Assembly: GCF_040779325.2 (NCBI RefSeq)
Contig: NZ_JBFONT020000006.1
Coordinates: 98,996-162,995 of the forward strand
Reading direction: 5' to 3'
Length of the DNA: 64,000 nt
DNA from: Aestuariibius violaceus
GTDB lineage: Bacteria > Pseudomonadota > Alphaproteobacteria > Rhodobacterales > Rhodobacteraceae
Part shown: piece after piece, positions 32,174-43,249 of the stretch
Position numbering within the stretch: position 1 is the stretch's first letter
How the letters are laid out: every line of letters starts with the position of its first letter
Position numbers and translations under genes: made by a program
Notes under the pieces: model-generated
Told to the model about the DNA's origin: nothing
Seen by the model: the letters and a program-made list of their open reading frames with translations, nothing else
The model's database searches: none

Positions 32174-33511
32174 TTAGCGCCCGGCGTAAATCCCCGCGAC
32201 CTTCTCCAACGCGGCCTCGGGCGGCAGCTCCTCGCTTTCACCCGTCCGGCGCGAGGTCAGCTCGACCACGCCGTTCTTCAGCCCCCGCGGGCCGACGGTG
32301 ATCCGCCAGGGCAGCCCGATCAGGTCCATCGTCGCGAATTTCGCCCCCGCCCGCTCGTCCCGGTCGTCGTAAAGCGGCTCCAGCCCCAGCGCCGTCAGCC
32401 CGTCATAAAGCCCCTCGCACGCCCCGTCAGCCTCCGCATCGCCCTGCTTGAGGTTGACGATCCCGCAATGGAACGGCGTCACCCCCTCTGGCCAGATGAT
32501 CCCGTTCTCGTCATGGCTCGCCTCGATGATCGCACCGACCAGCCGCGACACCCCGATCCCGTGAGAGCCCATATGCACCGGCACGGGCTTGCCGTCCGGC
32601 CCCTGCACATGCGCCCCCATCGGCTCGGAATACTTGGTGCCGAAATAGAAGATCTGCCCAACCTCGATCCCCCGGGCGCTCCGCCGCCGCTCCTCGGGCA
32701 CCTGACCGAACAGCGCCTCGTCGTGGGTCTCGTCTGTCCGGGCGTAGCGCGTTGTGAACTCGTCGAGGATCGACTGGCACTGGGCCACATCGTCATAGTC
32801 GATCTCCCGGTCACCGAAGGTCAGGTCGGTCACCGCACTGTCGTAGAACACCTCCGACTCGCCCGTTTCGGCCAACACCAGGAATTCATGGGTATAATCC
32901 CCGCCGATCGGCCCGCCATCGGCCCGCATCGGGATCGCCTGCAGGCCCATCCGCTCGTAGGTGCGCAGATAGCTCACCAGATGCCGGTTATAGGCGTGCA
33001 GCGCATCGTCCTTCGTCAGGTCGAAGTTATAGCCGTCCTTCATATAGAATTCGCGCCCCCGCATCACGCCGAACCGCGGGCGGATCTCGTCCCGGAACTT
33101 CCACTGGATATGGTAAAGCGTCAGCGGCAGCTCCTTGTAGCTGCTGACATGGGACCGGAAGATGTCGGTGATCATCTCCTCATTTGTCGGCCCATACAGC
33201 ATCTTCCGCCCTTGCCGGTCGGTGATCCGCAGCATCTCGGGCCCATAGGAGTTGTCGCGCCCCGATTCCTGCCAAAGCTCCCCCGGCTGCACCGTCGGCA
33301 TCAGCATCGGGATATGGCCCGCCCGCTGCTGCTCTTCGTGGACGATCCGCTCGATATTCTTGAGCACCTTCCAGCCCAGCGGCAGCCACGAATAGATCCC
33401 CGCCGCCTGCTGTTTGACCATCCCGGCCCGCAGCATCAGCCGATGGCTGGCGATCTGCGCATCGGCGGGCGTCTCCTTCAGGACGGGCAGGAAATAGCGG
33501 GTCAGACGCAT
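32174..33511 (-). CDS. proS: Prolyl-tRNA synthetase
   Basis: Charges tRNA-Pro. At 445 residues this is the short alphaproteobacterial form without the INS editing insertion. Motif 2 (FRDEIRPRFGVMRGREFYMKD) and motif 3 (GSHGIGVSRL near 315) define the class II core, with a C-terminal anticodon-binding domain. It is 64 bases upstream of lolC on the same strand and probably co-transcribed. Divergent from the permease gene. Confidence 0.97.
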   Translation of the reverse strand: MRLTRYFLPVLKETPADAQIASHRLMLRAGMVKQQAAGIYSWLPLGWKVLKNIERIVHEEQQRAGHIPMLMPTVQPGELWQESGRDNSYGPEMLRITDRQGRKMLYGPTNEEMITDIFRSHVSSYKELPLTLYHIQWKFRDEIRPRFGVMRGREFYMKDGYNFDLTKDDALHAYNRHLVSYLRTYERMGLQAIPMRADGGPIGGDYTHEFLVLAETGESEVFYDSAVTDLTFGDREIDYDDVAQCQSILDEFTTRYARTDETHDEALFGQVPEERRRSARGIEVGQIFYFGTKYSEPMGAHVQGPDGKPVPVHMGSHGIGVSRLVGAIIEASHDENGIIWPEGVTPFHCGIVNLKQGDAEADGACEGLYDGLTALGLEPLYDDRDERAGAKFATMDLIGLPWRITVGPRGLKNGVVELTSRRTGESEELPPEAALEKVAGIYAGR

Positions 33512-33644
33512 GGCGCGGATCTTTCAGGCAAACTCACGTTCCGCCCGCTCTAGCCTTGCCACACCGTGCAAGCAAGAGAGGCCCGCCCTTGAACCGGGGC
33601 CAGCCATAGGCAATGTGGAGAGAACCGCGCGCGAAGGAGGCCAC

Positions 33645-34769
33645 ATGGCGTTACCCGTTCACAGGCAAGCCCAGTACTGGGGTCTCGCCACACTCGTCTT
33701 CTTCGTCATTCTCTACCTGCTGGGCGATGTGATCCTTCCCTTCGTCCTTGGCGGCGCGATCGCCTACCTTCTGGATCCGGTGGCCGACCGCCTGGAGAGG
33801 ATGGGCCTCAGCCGTGCGCTCGCCACGGCGCTGATCACGGTGGTCGGCATCCTCGTCTTCGTCCTTCTGACGCTCCTCATCATCCCGACGCTGGTCCGGC
33901 AGACGACCGCGCTGATCCAGGCCATCCCGCAGATCCTCGGCAATCTCGAAGCCTGGATGACCCAGCGCTTCCCCTCGATGATGTCCGAAAACGGCGTCGT
34001 CCGCGAACAGCTCGCCGCGATAGGAGAGCTGATCCGCTCCCGCGGGAACGAGCTTCTGCAAGGCGTCCTGACCTCGGCCCGGGGCCTTCTGAACATCATC
34101 GTGCTGATCGTCATCGTGCCGGTCGTCTCGGTCTATCTGCTCCTCGACTGGGACCGCATGGTGGCCGAGGTCGACAAGCTCCTGCCGCGCGACCATGCCC
34201 CGGTGATCCGCCGGCTGGCCAAGGAAATCGACGACACGCTCGCCGGCTTCCTGCGCGGCCAGGGCACCGTCTGCCTGATCCTCGGCATCTATTACGCCGT
34301 GCTCCTGATGATCGTGGGCCTCAACTACGGCCTTGTCGTGGGCTTCATCGCAGGCCTGATCAGCTTCATTCCGTATGTTGGCGCCATTGTCGGCGGGGCA
34401 CTGGCCATCGGCCTCGCCCTTTTCCAGTTCTGGGGCGAATGGTGGTGGATCGTCGCCGTCTACGCGATCTTCCAGTCCGGCCAGATGATCGAGGGCAACA
34501 TCCTGACGCCCAAGCTCGTGGGCGACAGCGTCGGCCTCCACCCGGTCTGGCTGATCTTCGCGCTGTCCGTCTTCGGCACGCTCTTCGGCTTTGTCGGCAT
34601 GTTGGTCGCCGTACCGGTGGCGGCAATGCTTGGGGTGGTCGCCCGCTTCGCAATCGAGCAATATCAGCAAAGCCGCCTCTACTGGGGCCTCTCGGAACGG
34701 GAAACGCTCGACACGGCCGAGGCCGATCCCGACGCCGCAGTACCCGAACCCGCCGAGGAGAATGCCTGA
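33645..34769 (+). CDS. AI-2E-family (PerM-like) permease
   Basis: A 374-residue inner-membrane protein with about eight helices, opening YWGLATLVFFVILYLLGDVI, and the family signature region GLISFIPYVGAIVGG followed by QMIEGNILTPKLVGDSVGLH. The family exports small molecules or ions, and members are often wrongly annotated as AI-2 exporters; the substrate is unknown. GAAGGAGG fixes the start at 33645. It precedes hdaA by 3 bases, a conserved arrangement in alphaproteobacteria. Confidence 0.9.
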   Translation: MALPVHRQAQYWGLATLVFFVILYLLGDVILPFVLGGAIAYLLDPVADRLERMGLSRALATALITVVGILVFVLLTLLIIPTLVRQTTALIQAIPQILGNLEAWMTQRFPSMMSENGVVREQLAAIGELIRSRGNELLQGVLTSARGLLNIIVLIVIVPVVSVYLLLDWDRMVAEVDKLLPRDHAPVIRRLAKEIDDTLAGFLRGQGTVCLILGIYYAVLLMIVGLNYGLVVGFIAGLISFIPYVGAIVGGALAIGLALFQFWGEWWWIVAVYAIFQSGQMIEGNILTPKLVGDSVGLHPVWLIFALSVFGTLFGFVGMLVAVPVAAMLGVVARFAIEQYQQSRLYWGLSERETLDTAEADPDAAVPEPAEENA

Positions 34770-34772
34770 GAC

Positions 34773-35447
34773 ATGGCACACCAACTGGTCTTTCCCCTAC
34801 CCGCCCATGTGGCGCTCGGTGCGGAAGACTTCTTCGTGTCAAAGGCCAACGAGGCCGCCTATACCACCGTTCTCGACCGCGCGCGCTGGCCCGACCGACG
34901 CCTCGTCCTGACAGGGCCGGAGGCGTCTGGCAAAAGCCACCTCGTCCGTATCCTTTCCCGTCAGGCGGGGGCAGAGGTGATGCCCTCCCAGACCCTCTCC
35001 CGGCTAGCTCGGCCGCCGCAAACCCCGCTTGTCGTGATCGAGGACGCCGACCGGATCGGCACGCCAGAGGCGGAAGAGGCGCTTTTCCACCTCCACAATC
35101 ACCTCGCCAGTACCGGCGGCAAACTTCTTCTCACCGCCCGCACAGCGCCCGCCCGCTGGCCGCTCACGCTGCCCGACCTCGCCAGCCGGATGCAGGCCAT
35201 CACGCCCGTCACCATCGACGCCCCCGACGATGCACTCCTGCGCGTCCTGCTGGCCAAGCATTTCACCGACCGCCAGCTGAACCCGCCCCCCGACGTCATC
35301 GAAAAGCTGGCGACCCGGATCGACCGCTCCTTCGCCGCCGCCGCCCGCATTGTCGCCCACCTCGACCAACAGGCGCTCGCCCAGCAGCGCCAGATCACCT
35401 GGCCCTTCGCCCGCACCGTTCTGGAAGGAACCGAAGATGCCCTCTGA
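34773..35447 (+). CDS. hdaA: DnaA-related regulatory inactivator
   Basis: With the DNA clamp, Hda-type proteins stimulate ATP hydrolysis by DnaA after replication starts. The 224-residue protein has the DnaA-like AAA+ core. The N-terminal clamp-binding motif is near QLVFPLP, Walker A reads TGPEASGKSHL at ~47-57, the Walker B region VVIEDAD follows, then the sensor and lid helices. The DnaA DNA-binding domain is absent, as expected. Overlaps ppk by 11 bases. Confidence 0.9.
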   Translation: MAHQLVFPLPAHVALGAEDFFVSKANEAAYTTVLDRARWPDRRLVLTGPEASGKSHLVRILSRQAGAEVMPSQTLSRLARPPQTPLVVIEDADRIGTPEAEEALFHLHNHLASTGGKLLLTARTAPARWPLTLPDLASRMQAITPVTIDAPDDALLRVLLAKHFTDRQLNPPPDVIEKLATRIDRSFAAAARIVAHLDQQALAQQRQITWPFARTVLEGTEDAL

Positions 35448-37677
35448 GGCCGCAACCGACCCGCGTCACGACCCTGTCACGCAGGACAGCCAGAACGCGC
35501 CCATGACCTATGCCGACTTCCTCAAGGCCGACTTCCCGCCCGTCGTTTCGCTCAACGCCGACCTCACCGGCCCCTCCCGCTTCGTCAACCGCGAACTCTC
35601 TTGGCTCGGCTTCAACTGGCGCGTCCTGGAAGAGGCTGAAAACACGCGTGTCCCCCTCCTCGAACGGCTGCGCTTCCTGTCGATCTCGGCCGCCAATCTC
35701 GACGAATTCTACACCGTCCGCGTCGCCGGCCTGCGTGAACTCAAGATCTCGGGCAACACCATCCCCGCCGCCGACGGCCTGACGCCCGCCGAACAGCTCA
35801 TCCTGATCGACAAGGACGCCCGTCAACTCATGGCCAAGCAGCAGACCGTCCTCGACGACCTGCTGGAAGAGATGGAGACGGCGGGCATCTCGGTCTGCAC
35901 CCCGGACGACCTGACCGACGAAGACCGCACCTTCCTCGCCGACTACTTCATCGAACAGGTTTTTCCCGTCCTCTCGCCGCTGGCCATCGACCCAGCACAT
36001 CCGTTCCCGTTCCTGCCCAATGCGGGCTTCGCGCTCGCCCTCGAGCTACGCCGCAAGAAGGATAACCAGCCGCTTCGCGCGCTCCTGCCGATCCCCCAGC
36101 AGATCCGCCGCTTCGTGCAGCTGCCGTCGGCCGAGGGCCACCGCTTCCTGCCGCTCGAGGATCTGCTTCTGACCCATGTCGACCGGCTCTTCCCCGGCTA
36201 CAAGACGACCGGCCATTGTGCCTTCCGCGTCCTGCGCGACAGCGACCTGGAACTGGAGGAAGAGGCCGAAGATCTCGTCCGCGAATTCGAGGTCGCGCTG
36301 AAGCGCCGCCGCCGCGGCGATGTTGTCCGCATGAAGATCTCTGCCGGGGCCCCCGAGGGCCTGAGAAAGCTGATCATGGAGGAGCTCCACGTCACCGACG
36401 ACGAAGTGGTCGAGGTGGTGGGCCTGATCGGCGTCGCCGACCTGTCGGAACTCGTCCTCGGCGACCGCCCAGACCTCCTCTGGCCGTCCTTCACGCCGCG
36501 CATCCCCGAACGTGTGCAGGACCACGACGGCGACATGTTCGCAGCCGTCCGCCAGAAGGACATGCTGCTTCACCACCCCTACGAGACGTTCGACATGGTC
36601 GTCCGCTTCCTTCAGCAGGCGGCGCGCGATCCGAACGTCGTGGCGATCAAGCAAACGCTCTACCGCACCTCGACCCAGTCCCCGATCGTCGAGGCGCTTT
36701 GCGAAGCGGCCGAAGATGGCAAGTCGGTCACCGCGCTGGTCGAACTCAAGGCCCGCTTTGACGAGGCCGCTAATATCCGCCAGTCCCGCCGCCTGGAACG
36801 CTCCGGCGCCCACGTCGTCTACGGCTTCCTGAACTACAAGACCCACGCGAAGATGAGTGTCGTGGTCCGGCGCGAAGGCGACAAGCTGGTCACCTACAGC
36901 CATTTCGGCACCGGCAACTATCACCCGATCACCGCCAAGATCTACACCGACCTCTCGCTTTTCACGACCGATCCCGCGCTTGGCCGCGATGCCCACAAGG
37001 TCTTTAACTACCTCTCGGGCTACGCCATGCCCGAGGTGCTCGAGAATCTCTCGATCTCGCCCACCTCGCTGAAGCAGACCCTGCTCGACCGCATCGCCGA
37101 AGAAGCCGCGCTGGCGGAAGAGGGAAAACCGGCCGAGATCTGGGCCAAGATGAATTCGCTCATCGAGGCCGACGTGATCGACGCGCTCTATGCCGCCTCC
37201 CAGGCGGGCGTGAAGATCAATCTCGTCATCCGCGGCATCTGCGGCCTGCGCCCCGGCGTGAAGGGGCTCAGCGAAAACATCCGCGTCAAATCCGTCGTCG
37301 GCCGCTTCCTGGAACACAGCCGCATCGTCTGCTTCGGCGCGGGCCACGGGCTGCCGCACAAGAAGGCCCGCGTCTATATCTCGTCCGCCGACTGGATGGG
37401 CCGGAACCTCAACCGCCGGGTCGAAACCCTGGTCGAGGCGACGAACCCGACCGTCAAGGCGCAGATCGTCAGCCAGATCATGGCGGCCAATCTCGCCGAC
37501 ACCGCGCAAAGCTGGGTGATGGACGCAAACGGCAGCTTCACCCGCGCCGCAACCGAAGAAGGGGCTTTCGCGTTCAACTGTCATAGGTTCTTTATGGAGA
37601 ACCCGTCGCTGTCCGGACGTGGGTCGGCCGGGGCGGCGGATGTGCCCAAACTGACCCATACCGAGGATACGGTGTGA
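35437..37677 (+). CDS. ppk: Polyphosphate kinase 1
   Basis: Reversibly polymerises the gamma-phosphate of ATP into polyphosphate. The 746-residue protein has the four PPK1 domains. The N domain begins NRELSWLGFNWRVLEEA, and the two phospholipase D-like catalytic domains carry the autophosphorylated histidine in NYKTHAKMSVV (near 468) and the second histidine in RFLEHSRIVCFG. The ATG at 35437 has GGAAGGAA upstream; a second ATG at 35503 could also serve. It is coupled to ppx by a GTGA overlap, pairing synthesis with breakdown. Confidence 0.96.
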   Translation: MPSEAATDPRHDPVTQDSQNAPMTYADFLKADFPPVVSLNADLTGPSRFVNRELSWLGFNWRVLEEAENTRVPLLERLRFLSISAANLDEFYTVRVAGLRELKISGNTIPAADGLTPAEQLILIDKDARQLMAKQQTVLDDLLEEMETAGISVCTPDDLTDEDRTFLADYFIEQVFPVLSPLAIDPAHPFPFLPNAGFALALELRRKKDNQPLRALLPIPQQIRRFVQLPSAEGHRFLPLEDLLLTHVDRLFPGYKTTGHCAFRVLRDSDLELEEEAEDLVREFEVALKRRRRGDVVRMKISAGAPEGLRKLIMEELHVTDDEVVEVVGLIGVADLSELVLGDRPDLLWPSFTPRIPERVQDHDGDMFAAVRQKDMLLHHPYETFDMVVRFLQQAARDPNVVAIKQTLYRTSTQSPIVEALCEAAEDGKSVTALVELKARFDEAANIRQSRRLERSGAHVVYGFLNYKTHAKMSVVVRREGDKLVTYSHFGTGNYHPITAKIYTDLSLFTTDPALGRDAHKVFNYLSGYAMPEVLENLSISPTSLKQTLLDRIAEEAALAEEGKPAEIWAKMNSLIEADVIDALYAASQAGVKINLVIRGICGLRPGVKGLSENIRVKSVVGRFLEHSRIVCFGAGHGLPHKKARVYISSADWMGRNLNRRVETLVEATNPTVKAQIVSQIMAANLADTAQSWVMDANGSFTRAATEEGAFAFNCHRFFMENPSLSGRGSAGAADVPKLTHTEDTV

Positions 37678-39206
37678 ACGAAGTTGTTCCTGATTTCGGC
37701 CCCTTCGGCCGCCCCCTTTTCGACAGTCCCGAAGCCCGCGCGCTGGCCCGCGTCGGCGTGGTCGATGTCGGATCCAACTCCGTCCGCCTCGTGGTCTTCG
37801 ACGGCGCCGCCCGATCGCCCGCCTATTTCTACAACGAAAAGATCATGTGCGCCCTCGGCGCCCACATCTCCGAAACCGGCCGCCTGAACCCCGAAGGCCG
37901 CACCCGCGCGCTGTCCGCCATGCGCCGCTTCCGCGCGCTGGCCGACGGGATGGGCATTTCTCCTCTCACCGCCGTCGCCACCGCCGCCGTCCGCGAAGCC
38001 GAAGACGGCCCCGATTTCCGCGCCGAGGTCGAGCGCGAGACGGGGATCCGCCTCTGGGTCATCGACGGCACCGAAGAGGCACGGCTCTCCGCCCAGGGCG
38101 TCCTCCTCGGCTGGCCCGGCTCCTATGGCCTCGTCTGCGACATCGGCGGCGCCTCGATGGAACTCGCCGAACTCGACGATGGCCGCGTCGGCCGCCGCAT
38201 GACCTCCCCTCTCGGTCCGCTGCGCATCGAAGACGTCAAAGGCGGCAAGTCCGGCCAGAAGAAGTACATCAAGGACGAAATCGCCAAACTCGCCGACGAA
38301 ATGGGCTCCACCGGCAAGCGGCTCTTCCTCGTCGGCGGCTCCTGGCGGGCGTTCGCACGGATCGACATGGAACGCCGCGGCTACCCGCTGACCGTCCTGC
38401 ACGAATACCGCCTCACGGCATCCGCCATCCAGAAGACCGCGAAACTGATCGAGGAAAGCGACCTCGACGAACTCCGCAACCGCTGCGGCATCTCCTCGGC
38501 CCGGATGTCCCTCATCCCGCTCGCGGCCCCGGTCCTCAAGCGCCTCGTCCGCGCCTTCCAGCCTCGCGACATCACCATATCCAGCTACGGCATCCGCGAG
38601 GGGATGCTCTACGAACAGATGCCCGCCCCCCTCCGCCAGCGTGACCCGCTGATCGAGGCCTGCCGCTTTGCCGAGGCCAAGGATGCCCGCGTCCCCGGCT
38701 TCGGCCGCACGCTCTACGCCTTCATCCGCCCGCTCTTCAAATCCGCGCCCGAGGGCAAGCGCCGCCTGATCCGCGCCGCCTGCCTGCTCCACGACGTCAG
38801 CTGGCGCGCCCACCCCGATTACCGCCACGAGGTCTGTTTCGACCTGGCGACCCGCGCCAATCTCGGCGGGCTCAAGCATTCCGAACGCATCTGGCTCGGC
38901 CTCGCCCTGCTCCACCGCTACAAGTCGAACCGCGACGGCACCCGCTTCGAACATCTCTACGACCTGATCCCCGAAGACGACCAGCGCCAGGCCGAAGCCG
39001 TCGGCAAGGCCATGCGCTTTGGCGCCATGCTCTGGCAGACGACCGACGAGCTGATCGGAGAAATGCGCTTCTTCCCCAAGAAAAAGCGCCTCGAGCTGAT
39101 CCTCACCAAAGAGGCCGCCCCCCTCTTCGGAGAGGTCGCGGAGTCTCGCTTCGCCTCGCTGGCCAGTGTTCTGGAATCGGAAACGGACGTACGCTACCGC
39201 GGGTGA
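37674..39206 (+). CDS. ppx: Exopolyphosphatase, Ppx/GppA family
   Basis: Removes terminal phosphate from polyphosphate or pppGpp. The 510-residue protein has the actin-like fold with VGVVDVGSNSVRLVVFDGA near residues 27-45, the catalytic region VATAAVREAEDGP, the second phosphate loop CDIGGASMEL, and an HD-type C-terminal domain (ACLLHDVSWRAHPDYRHE). The start is a GTG overlapping the ppk stop. Followed by a strong hairpin. Confidence 0.94.
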   Translation: MNEVVPDFGPFGRPLFDSPEARALARVGVVDVGSNSVRLVVFDGAARSPAYFYNEKIMCALGAHISETGRLNPEGRTRALSAMRRFRALADGMGISPLTAVATAAVREAEDGPDFRAEVERETGIRLWVIDGTEEARLSAQGVLLGWPGSYGLVCDIGGASMELAELDDGRVGRRMTSPLGPLRIEDVKGGKSGQKKYIKDEIAKLADEMGSTGKRLFLVGGSWRAFARIDMERRGYPLTVLHEYRLTASAIQKTAKLIEESDLDELRNRCGISSARMSLIPLAAPVLKRLVRAFQPRDITISSYGIREGMLYEQMPAPLRQRDPLIEACRFAEAKDARVPGFGRTLYAFIRPLFKSAPEGKRRLIRAACLLHDVSWRAHPDYRHEVCFDLATRANLGGLKHSERIWLGLALLHRYKSNRDGTRFEHLYDLIPEDDQRQAEAVGKAMRFGAMLWQTTDELIGEMRFFPKKKRLELILTKEAAPLFGEVAESRFASLASVLESETDVRYRG

Positions 39207-39216
39207 GCGCCGAAAG

Positions 39217-39241
39217 GGAAATCGTCCAGTGGACGATTTCC
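39217..39241. terminator. Perfect 11-bp hairpin between convergent genes
   Basis: GGAAATCGTCC-AGT-GGACGATTTCC, with an outer CGCC/GGCG pairing. It lies 10 bases after ppx and 73 bases before the end of the convergent secreted-protein gene. No T run, so termination would depend on the stem; it may instead be a dispersed palindromic element. Confidence 0.55.
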
Positions 39242-39313
39242 GGCGTGAACGGGCGAAGCCCCGGCTCTCTGACTAACCTGTTGGCGTCATCCGACGAAGA
39301 TTAACCGGACGGG

Positions 39314-39898
39314 TCATCTGCCTGCACACAAGCCCCCGGACGCTCGCCCCTCTTTCCAAACGAATTCCCGGTTGTCCCAGCACTGCCCCGCGTCGACTTT
39401 GGCGTCGTAGATAGCACTGCTGAATCCATAGCCCGTAGGCCCCGGATCGCAGTTGAGCTGAGCCACTCGCTCCTCACCGCGACGGACGGAGACACCTCCG
39501 AACGGTTCCGTCTCGACCTCCTCGGTCTCATGGTTGGTCTCACGGTGAAACCCACCGAAGACCTCGTAGGCATAGTCGCCACGCCGGAACGTCACGGCCT
39601 CCCAGATCGACCGCGATACACCCGGCCAAGGCTCGAACTCCACCTCGCGCACCGGCACCGACATCGCAAGCTCCGGCGGCTGCCCCACCTCGCCGAAGCG
39701 ATAGGTCACGATGTCGCCCTCAAGACAGACGTCGAGGCTCTTCCGTCCGTCTTCGATTGTGCAGGACACGAAGGCCTCGCTCCCGTCAGGGCAAGCCGAA
39801 AGCATGGACGCCACCCCGGACAGACCGACGAGACACAGGACACGCAACCATGCACCCTTGCAAAACGCATTTGGAGAGATCCGGCCAGAGAATAGCAT
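39314..39898 (-). CDS. Secreted Cys-rich protein C (rpoD trio)
   Basis: A 194-residue protein with an N-terminal hydrophobic signal ending LSAC, compatible with either a lipoprotein or a cleaved signal. The mature part is a paralogue of the gene upstream: PDGSEAFVSCTIEDG, VTYRFGEVGQPPEL and IYDAKVDAGQCW all have counterparts there. The conserved cysteines suggest disulfides and periplasmic location. The ATG at 39898 shares bases with the upstream stop (TGATG). Function unknown; it resembles small envelope proteins common in Rhodobacteraceae. Confidence 0.72.
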   Translation of the reverse strand: MLFSGRISPNAFCKGAWLRVLCLVGLSGVASMLSACPDGSEAFVSCTIEDGRKSLDVCLEGDIVTYRFGEVGQPPELAMSVPVREVEFEPWPGVSRSIWEAVTFRRGDYAYEVFGGFHRETNHETEEVETEPFGGVSVRRGEERVAQLNCDPGPTGYGFSSAIYDAKVDAGQCWDNREFVWKEGRASGGLCAGR

Positions 39899-40413
39899 CA
39901 ATTCATGTCGCAGTCGGACCAAGTCAGTTCGGGATGATTCCAGCACTGACCCGCATCCTGCTTGGCGTTATAGATCGCTTGCGACCACGGAAAATCGACT
40001 GACCCCGCATCGCAAGACAGCACAGCCACGTTGATGCCGTCCTGCTCCACAGTCAGCCTACCGCTTGGTTCGGCCAAGTCCTGCTCGTCATCTACCGGTC
40101 CACGGGACGCAAGTCCGGCAACGCGGTAGGTCGTATCGCCGTTGTGAAAGCTCAGATCCTCCCCAACCGTCCAACCGGCACCTGACCAGGGCGTGTATCC
40201 GACACTCTCAAGCGGCTCGGAAAACTCCAGGTCCGGTGTCTGACCTGTCCGCCCGAAGCGATACGTGGCGCTGCCGCTCTGCACACATGTCTCAACGTAC
40301 TTCGCGCCACCTTCGAACGTGCAGGACAGGAACGTCTCCGACCCGGCCGGACAGCCGACCGCCCCAGACGCCGAGGCAAACAGAAAAGCGGTTGAGCCGA
40401 CCAACCGCCGCAT
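39898..40413 (-). CDS. Secreted Cys-rich protein B (rpoD trio)
   Basis: A 171-residue paralogue of protein C. Signal peptide MRRLVGSTAFLFASASGAVG followed by CPAGSETFLSCTFEGGAK, YVETCV, ATYRFGRTGQTPDL and IYNAKQDAGQCWN. The pairing of early cysteines with a beta-rich core recalls small inhibitor-like domains, but no named family is certain. Six bases separate it from the gene upstream. Confidence 0.75.
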   Translation of the reverse strand: MRRLVGSTAFLFASASGAVGCPAGSETFLSCTFEGGAKYVETCVQSGSATYRFGRTGQTPDLEFSEPLESVGYTPWSGAGWTVGEDLSFHNGDTTYRVAGLASRGPVDDEQDLAEPSGRLTVEQDGINVAVLSCDAGSVDFPWSQAIYNAKQDAGQCWNHPELTWSDCDMN

Positions 40414-40419
40414 CAGAGG

Positions 40420-40800
40420 CTACCGCGACACCGGCCGCGTGAACCGGCAGACCCCTTCGTAGGACCGCGGCGACGGGCAGCTCAGCTCCTGCTGGGGGAA
40501 GCCGATCACCTCGTCGGCGAAATCGATCCGAACGCCACCGGCGGCCCAGCCCCACTCGCCGTCGCCCAGCACTTCCGAGAACGCGTCGCAGCTGCGCCCC
40601 AGATAGATCGGCTGCGTCTGGAACGGCTCCAGCGGCGCGCGCAAGGCGCCTGGCTCGGCCAGACGCACCACCGGATCGGCAGGCGTCAGAACGTAGCCGC
40701 TGCTGTTACAGGCAAGCTCGTAGGTCCGCCCCTCATCCGTCGTATACCCGGCCGCCGTCGTCCCCAGACCCACGCCAAGAATGATCGCCGCACCCCACAT
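40420..40800 (-). CDS. Secreted protein A (rpoD trio)
   Basis: A 126-residue protein with a signal peptide (MWGAAIILGVGLGTTAAG) and a mature domain with four cysteines (ELACNSSGY, GRSCDAFSE, ELSCPSPRS, GVCRFTR). Unlike B and C it has no clear paralogue here. It begins two bases after the rpoD stop, so it is expressed from the rpoD transcript unless a promoter lies within rpoD. Function unknown. Confidence 0.7.
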   Translation of the reverse strand: MWGAAIILGVGLGTTAAGYTTDEGRTYELACNSSGYVLTPADPVVRLAEPGALRAPLEPFQTQPIYLGRSCDAFSEVLGDGEWGWAAGGVRIDFADEVIGFPQQELSCPSPRSYEGVCRFTRPVSR

Positions 40801-40802
40801 CG

Positions 40803-42788
<1,986 letters not shown>

Positions 42789-43249
42789 CCAAGGCTCCTG
42801 TCACTTGATACCCAGCCAGATAGCGCGGCCGGACCATTTCCCAAGGGGCGATTCGCGTTGATTCGATTTCGAACGAATCAACCTGCCCTAAAGCTGATTC
42901 GCAAGGCGATCGCCCCACGAAATAAGAACGTGTGGCCTCGTGCCACAATGTAAGCCTCTGCTTTCCCGGATATCGGTGCTTCAAGTCCGCTTGCACGCCG
43001 GCTGAAAGACGGGCCGCACCCGGTCACTCCCGCAGGCGACGCGCTCGGCGATGTCACACTCACCTCATACAGCAGTGATGCTTTGAACGGCTCACGTCGA
43101 CCAGAGATCGCCCCCACCAACCCCGGGGTCGGACTTGGACCTCTTCACACTGCACGGGTCTTACCCGGAACCTCCTGAACACTCATGAACGTCACGTTAC
43201 TCTCTCCCGGCCCACCGCATATGGGGACCGACCCATAGGACCAAGACAC
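42789..43249. other. 461-base dnaG-rpoD intergenic region
   Basis: No credible gene. It should contain the rpoD promoter and leader. Visible signals are the 24-bp inverted repeat at 42858-42881, further GATTCG repeats around it, and GACCCATAGG at 43230-43239, whose reverse complement also occurs twice near 29035-29106. Confidence 0.55.
42858..42881. promoter_or_regulatory. 24-bp inverted repeat upstream of rpoD
   Basis: TTGATTCG-ATTTCGAA-CGAATCAA, a perfect 8-bp inverted repeat whose centre is itself nearly symmetrical. It lies 70 bases upstream of the rpoD start, and GATTCG occurs twice more within 40 bases. Likely a protein-binding site; the protein is not identifiable. Confidence 0.5.

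Noticed and set aside
30787..32241. Longer lolC from the first start in the frame
   Set aside because: The extra ~44 residues are Arg-rich and unlike any LolC; TTG at 32109 retains the conserved segment.
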